64,000 nt of DNA from Shewanella gelidimarina (GTDB lineage Bacteria; Pseudomonadota; Gammaproteobacteria; Enterobacterales; Shewanellaceae). The stretch spans positions 1 through 64,000 of the forward strand of contig NZ_JAKIKW010000010.1 in NCBI RefSeq assembly GCF_023283945.1. The letters run 5' to 3'. The position numbers and the translations under genes were made by a program. The notes beneath the pieces were generated by a model. That model worked only from the letters and a program-made list of their open reading frames with translations. It was not told where the DNA came from and did not search any database. Below are positions 62,055 through 64,000 of this stretch, in pieces (positions within the stretch are counted from its first letter, which is position 1; the number at the start of each line of letters is the position of its first letter).

Positions 62055-62136
62055 ACGGTTAGCACTCAAACACTGTAAATTTATACATATATTATCAGAG
62101 ATATCATTTTTCGCAAATTTGCGATTATTTTGATGA

Positions 62137-62733
62137 TCACAACCAGCCTTTTTGCTGTGCAATTCTGGCGGCATCAATACGATTAGTCGCATGTAATTTA
62201 CTGATAGCCTCAGACAAATAGTTTCTCACCGTACCTTCTGCGATAAACAGTAGCTCGGCTATGTCTGATGTGGATTTTCCTTCGCTGGCGAGTCTTAATG
62301 CGCGTCGCTCTTTGTCATTGAGTGGATCCATTTCCCCCACGGCCATCATTGCCAGTTCAGGATCGATTATGCGCTTGCCTGCCATTACTTGGTTAATGGC
62401 TTTGATTAAGGTGTCAGAGGGAGCATCTTTTAATAGAAAGCCCCCTACGCCAGATTCTATGGCACGTTTGATATAGCCGGATCTGCCGAAGGTAGTAATG
62501 ATCACTATCTTAAGTGCTGGCTTATGTTGTTGGCACCAACTGGCGAGTTCGAGTCCGGTACGGCCCGGCATTTCAATATCCGTGAGCAGCAGGTCAAACT
62601 CCGTCAGTTTTAGCAGTGCTAGAGCTTCGTCTCCATCAGCCGCTTGGGTAATGTCAAAGTCACCGCCTAAAGAGAGTAGCGCGGACAATGCTCCTCTTAC
62701 CATGGCTTGATCTTCTGCTAACAAAATTCTCAT
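62137..62733 (-). CDS. NarL/LuxR-type response regulator (DesR-like)
   Basis: The start at 62733 (MRILLAEDQ) has AAGGA 8 nt upstream; ATG 62742, overlapping the kinase stop by ATGA, is an alternative. The roughly 198-residue product has a receiver with acidic AEDQ, phospho-acceptor Asp (LLTDIEMPG) and a LuxR-type HTH (RALRLASEGKSTSDIAELLFIAEGTVRNYLSEAISKL). It resembles DesR of the DesKR membrane-fluidity system in Bacillus and its homologues. The target is unknown. Confidence 0.88.
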   Translation of the reverse strand: MRILLAEDQAMVRGALSALLSLGGDFDITQAADGDEALALLKLTEFDLLLTDIEMPGRTGLELASWCQQHKPALKIVIITTFGRSGYIKRAIESGVGGFLLKDAPSDTLIKAINQVMAGKRIIDPELAMMAVGEMDPLNDKERRALRLASEGKSTSDIAELLFIAEGTVRNYLSEAISKLHATNRIDAARIAQQKGWL

Positions 62734-62738
62734 TGGTT

Positions 62739-63809
62739 TCATCCTTGTGCTGGCAGAGTAATGGTAAATTGGCATTCATCGGCCAACTCCCATGCCAATA
62801 CCCCTTGAAATTTAGCCAGTCGCTCATTGATACCAATGAGTCCATTGCCTTGTTCGATTTTGCTCGGGCAGCCATCATCGGTAATGGCGATACGCAATTG
62901 TGTTGCCGTTTGCTCAAAGTGCAATTCACATCGGGTGCCCTTGCTATGGCGAACGATATTGCTACAAAGCTCCGTTAGACTCAAAATTAATTGGGTCTCT
63001 AATTCGGGTTTAAGCTTGGGGATGTTACCAATCAAACTGACACTTAAGCCTTTGTCTCGTAGTGTTTGACAGAGCTGTGTCACACTGGCGGAAAGGCCCT
63101 TGTGCTTATAGCCAGAAACGGTTTGTCTTATTTGGCTCAAGCTATCTCTAGCGATGCTATTGAGTTCAGTTAATTGCAGTCGTGCTTGCTCAATATCATT
63201 ATTGGCGATCAGCTTTTCGGCTAACTCGGCTTTCAAAGATATTGAGGAAAGACTGTGCCCCATGATGTCATGCAGATCGCGAGCAATGCGTTCTCGTTCT
63301 AGCATGGTCGCAAGTTGTTGGATCTCTGTTTGGCTTTTTTGTTGCTGATATTTATGCTCCACGCGCTTGCGCTCGGCAACCCCAAACAGCCCGACACCAG
63401 CAATGAGACCAGCACCATAAATGACCCAATAGTAATGGTCAAAATTGAGGCTGGCATTCAGTAGCGACAACAAACCTATTAGCCCTAACAGGCTGTAGAT
63501 AGCGGTTCTTAACGGGTAAAAGAAACCGAGAAAGAAGCCGGCAAAGGTAAACAATGATAGTGAGCCAGTATTAATCGGGGTCACTAATACGCCGATGGTT
63601 ATCATGGCGATAATCGGTCGGTAAGCGTTAGCCGTGGTGGAGCGATAAGCCCAAAAATAGCAATAAATGAAGGGCACAAGAGCAGCTAAGCTGAGGGCTA
63701 TTTCCCATGGCTGCATCTCATCGACAAAAATGGGGATAAGGTAAAAAACCAAATTGACTAGATATACCCAAGCCAATTTGTCTTCTTTTGATTGAGTTGC
63801 CTCGGTCAT
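62739..63809 (-). CDS. DesK-like membrane sensor histidine kinase (HisKA_3)
   Basis: The 356-residue protein has about five N-terminal membrane helices (to about residue 145), a coiled linker, the HisKA_3 motif ERERIARDLHDIMGHSLSS with the phospho-acceptor His, and a HATPase domain (TELCSNIVRHS, DDGC, GNGLIGINERL). It is paired with the downstream LuxR-type regulator and resembles DesK, a membrane-thickness sensor. The ligand is unknown. Confidence 0.88.
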   Translation of the reverse strand: MTEATQSKEDKLAWVYLVNLVFYLIPIFVDEMQPWEIALSLAALVPFIYCYFWAYRSTTANAYRPIIAMITIGVLVTPINTGSLSLFTFAGFFLGFFYPLRTAIYSLLGLIGLLSLLNASLNFDHYYWVIYGAGLIAGVGLFGVAERKRVEHKYQQQKSQTEIQQLATMLERERIARDLHDIMGHSLSSISLKAELAEKLIANNDIEQARLQLTELNSIARDSLSQIRQTVSGYKHKGLSASVTQLCQTLRDKGLSVSLIGNIPKLKPELETQLILSLTELCSNIVRHSKGTRCELHFEQTATQLRIAITDDGCPSKIEQGNGLIGINERLAKFQGVLAWELADECQFTITLPAQG

Positions 63810-63874
63810 GAAAAACTCCTTTTATTAATACCTAAACGACTTGCCCACCACTGAATGCTGCTTTAAAAGTGGCT

Positions 63875-63917
63875 TGGATATTGGAGAGCTAAGCTTAATA
63901 TTACCGCTCTCTATCCA
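63875..63917. repeat. Interrupted inverted repeat before the DesK-like gene
   Basis: TGGATA (63875-63880)/TATCCA (63912-63917) and the inner GAGAGC/GCTCTC arms form a dyad in the short gap upstream of the kinase start. It lacks a T-run, so it may be a regulatory site or the terminator of the gene to the right. Confidence 0.4.
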
Positions 63918-63932
63918 TTGCGCTGTCGTGAA

Positions 63933-63998
63933 CTATCGCTTAGCGTTTTGGCTATTTTGTTGCAGTAAAAATTGTGCCCAACTGTAGTCGGCCTCAAT
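63933..63998 (-). CDS. Possible C-terminal end of a minus-strand gene (partial)
   Basis: On the minus strand an open frame enters from the right edge and ends in a TAG stop at 63933-63935, giving IEADYSWAQFLLQQNSQNAKR as the 21 visible residues before the stop at most. This is too short to identify. It would precede the DesK-like gene by about 120 bp. Confidence 0.3.
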   Translation of the reverse strand: MEADYSWAQFLLQQNSQNAKR

Positions 63999-64000
63999 AG

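Noticed and set aside
62055-62192. N-terminal extension of RecG
   Set aside because: The extra 46 residues do not align with RecG and would overlap the response-regulator gene; the TTG at 62054 fits better.

Overview
The window reads as chromosome from a marine gammaproteobacterium, most probably Shewanella. The grounds are a multihaem c-type cytochrome, FieF, CpxRAP, NtrBC, GlnA, BipA, Dtd and RecG proteins of gammaproteobacterial type, a yihY-dtd-yiiD neighbourhood, an AT-leaning base composition and a periplasmic DMSP lyase. No rRNA, tRNA, insertion sequence, prophage or CRISPR array was seen. The genus is an inference from protein family resemblance, not from a database search.

Left end (1-4.8 kb): the 3' end of a small multihaem cytochrome c, a periplasmic cupin that I identify as the DMSP lyase DddY, an outer-membrane porin-like barrel, and two regulators (LysR, TetR). 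This looks like a DMSP-cleavage locus coupled to periplasmic electron transfer, perhaps to acrylate. 4.8-12.6 kb: envelope stress and metal genes (cpxA-cpxR divergent from cpxP with a consensus CpxR box, fieF, a small OM barrel), then ntrC-ntrB with an overlapping NtrC-box array, and a DUF4124 protein. 12.9-17.0 kb: a fused LprI/MliC-type lysozyme inhibitor, then a NemR-like regulator, YqhD-like aldehyde reductase, DJ-1/PfpI protein and GST. Matching operators lie before the regulator and before yqhD. 17.1-20.1 kb: an Lrp-type regulator divergent from a two-gene operon that pairs a PrnB/IDO/TDO-superfamily haem protein with a kynureninase-like PLP enzyme. 20.1-26.3 kb: a small secreted protein, an Asp-box propeller, a small XRE/membrane pair, a dicarboxylate symporter and a large repeat protein with GPW motifs.

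26.5-41.6 kb is mainly core genome: glnA with a sigma-54 promoter and upstream NtrC sites, bipA, an intergenic repeat pair, a DUF418 protein, a NapH-like ferredoxin membrane protein, DUF2959, yihY/brkB, a proline iminopeptidase-like hydrolase, dtd, a YiiD-type thioesterase, a DUF4397 lipoprotein, azoR and a rhodanese.

41.7-58.6 kb is one minus-strand operon of 18 tightly coupled genes, an aryl-polyene (APE) pigment pathway. It has two ACPs, an ACP ligase, two complete ketosynthases plus a truncated partner, a ketoreductase, two hot-dog dehydratases, a thioesterase, acyl and glycosyl transferases, a LolA-like carrier and an MMPL exporter. It also carries its own MIO aromatic amino-acid ammonia-lyase and an FAD enzyme with flavin-halogenase fingerprints. 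A perfect TACGAA-N6-TTCGTA dyad sits just before the first gene. The right end holds a DUF3014 protein, recG, a DesK/DesR-like two-component system and possibly the tail of one more minus-strand gene.

The most interesting parts are the DddY locus, the haem-oxygenase/kynureninase-like operon and the ammonia-lyase/halogenase-like additions in the APE operon.
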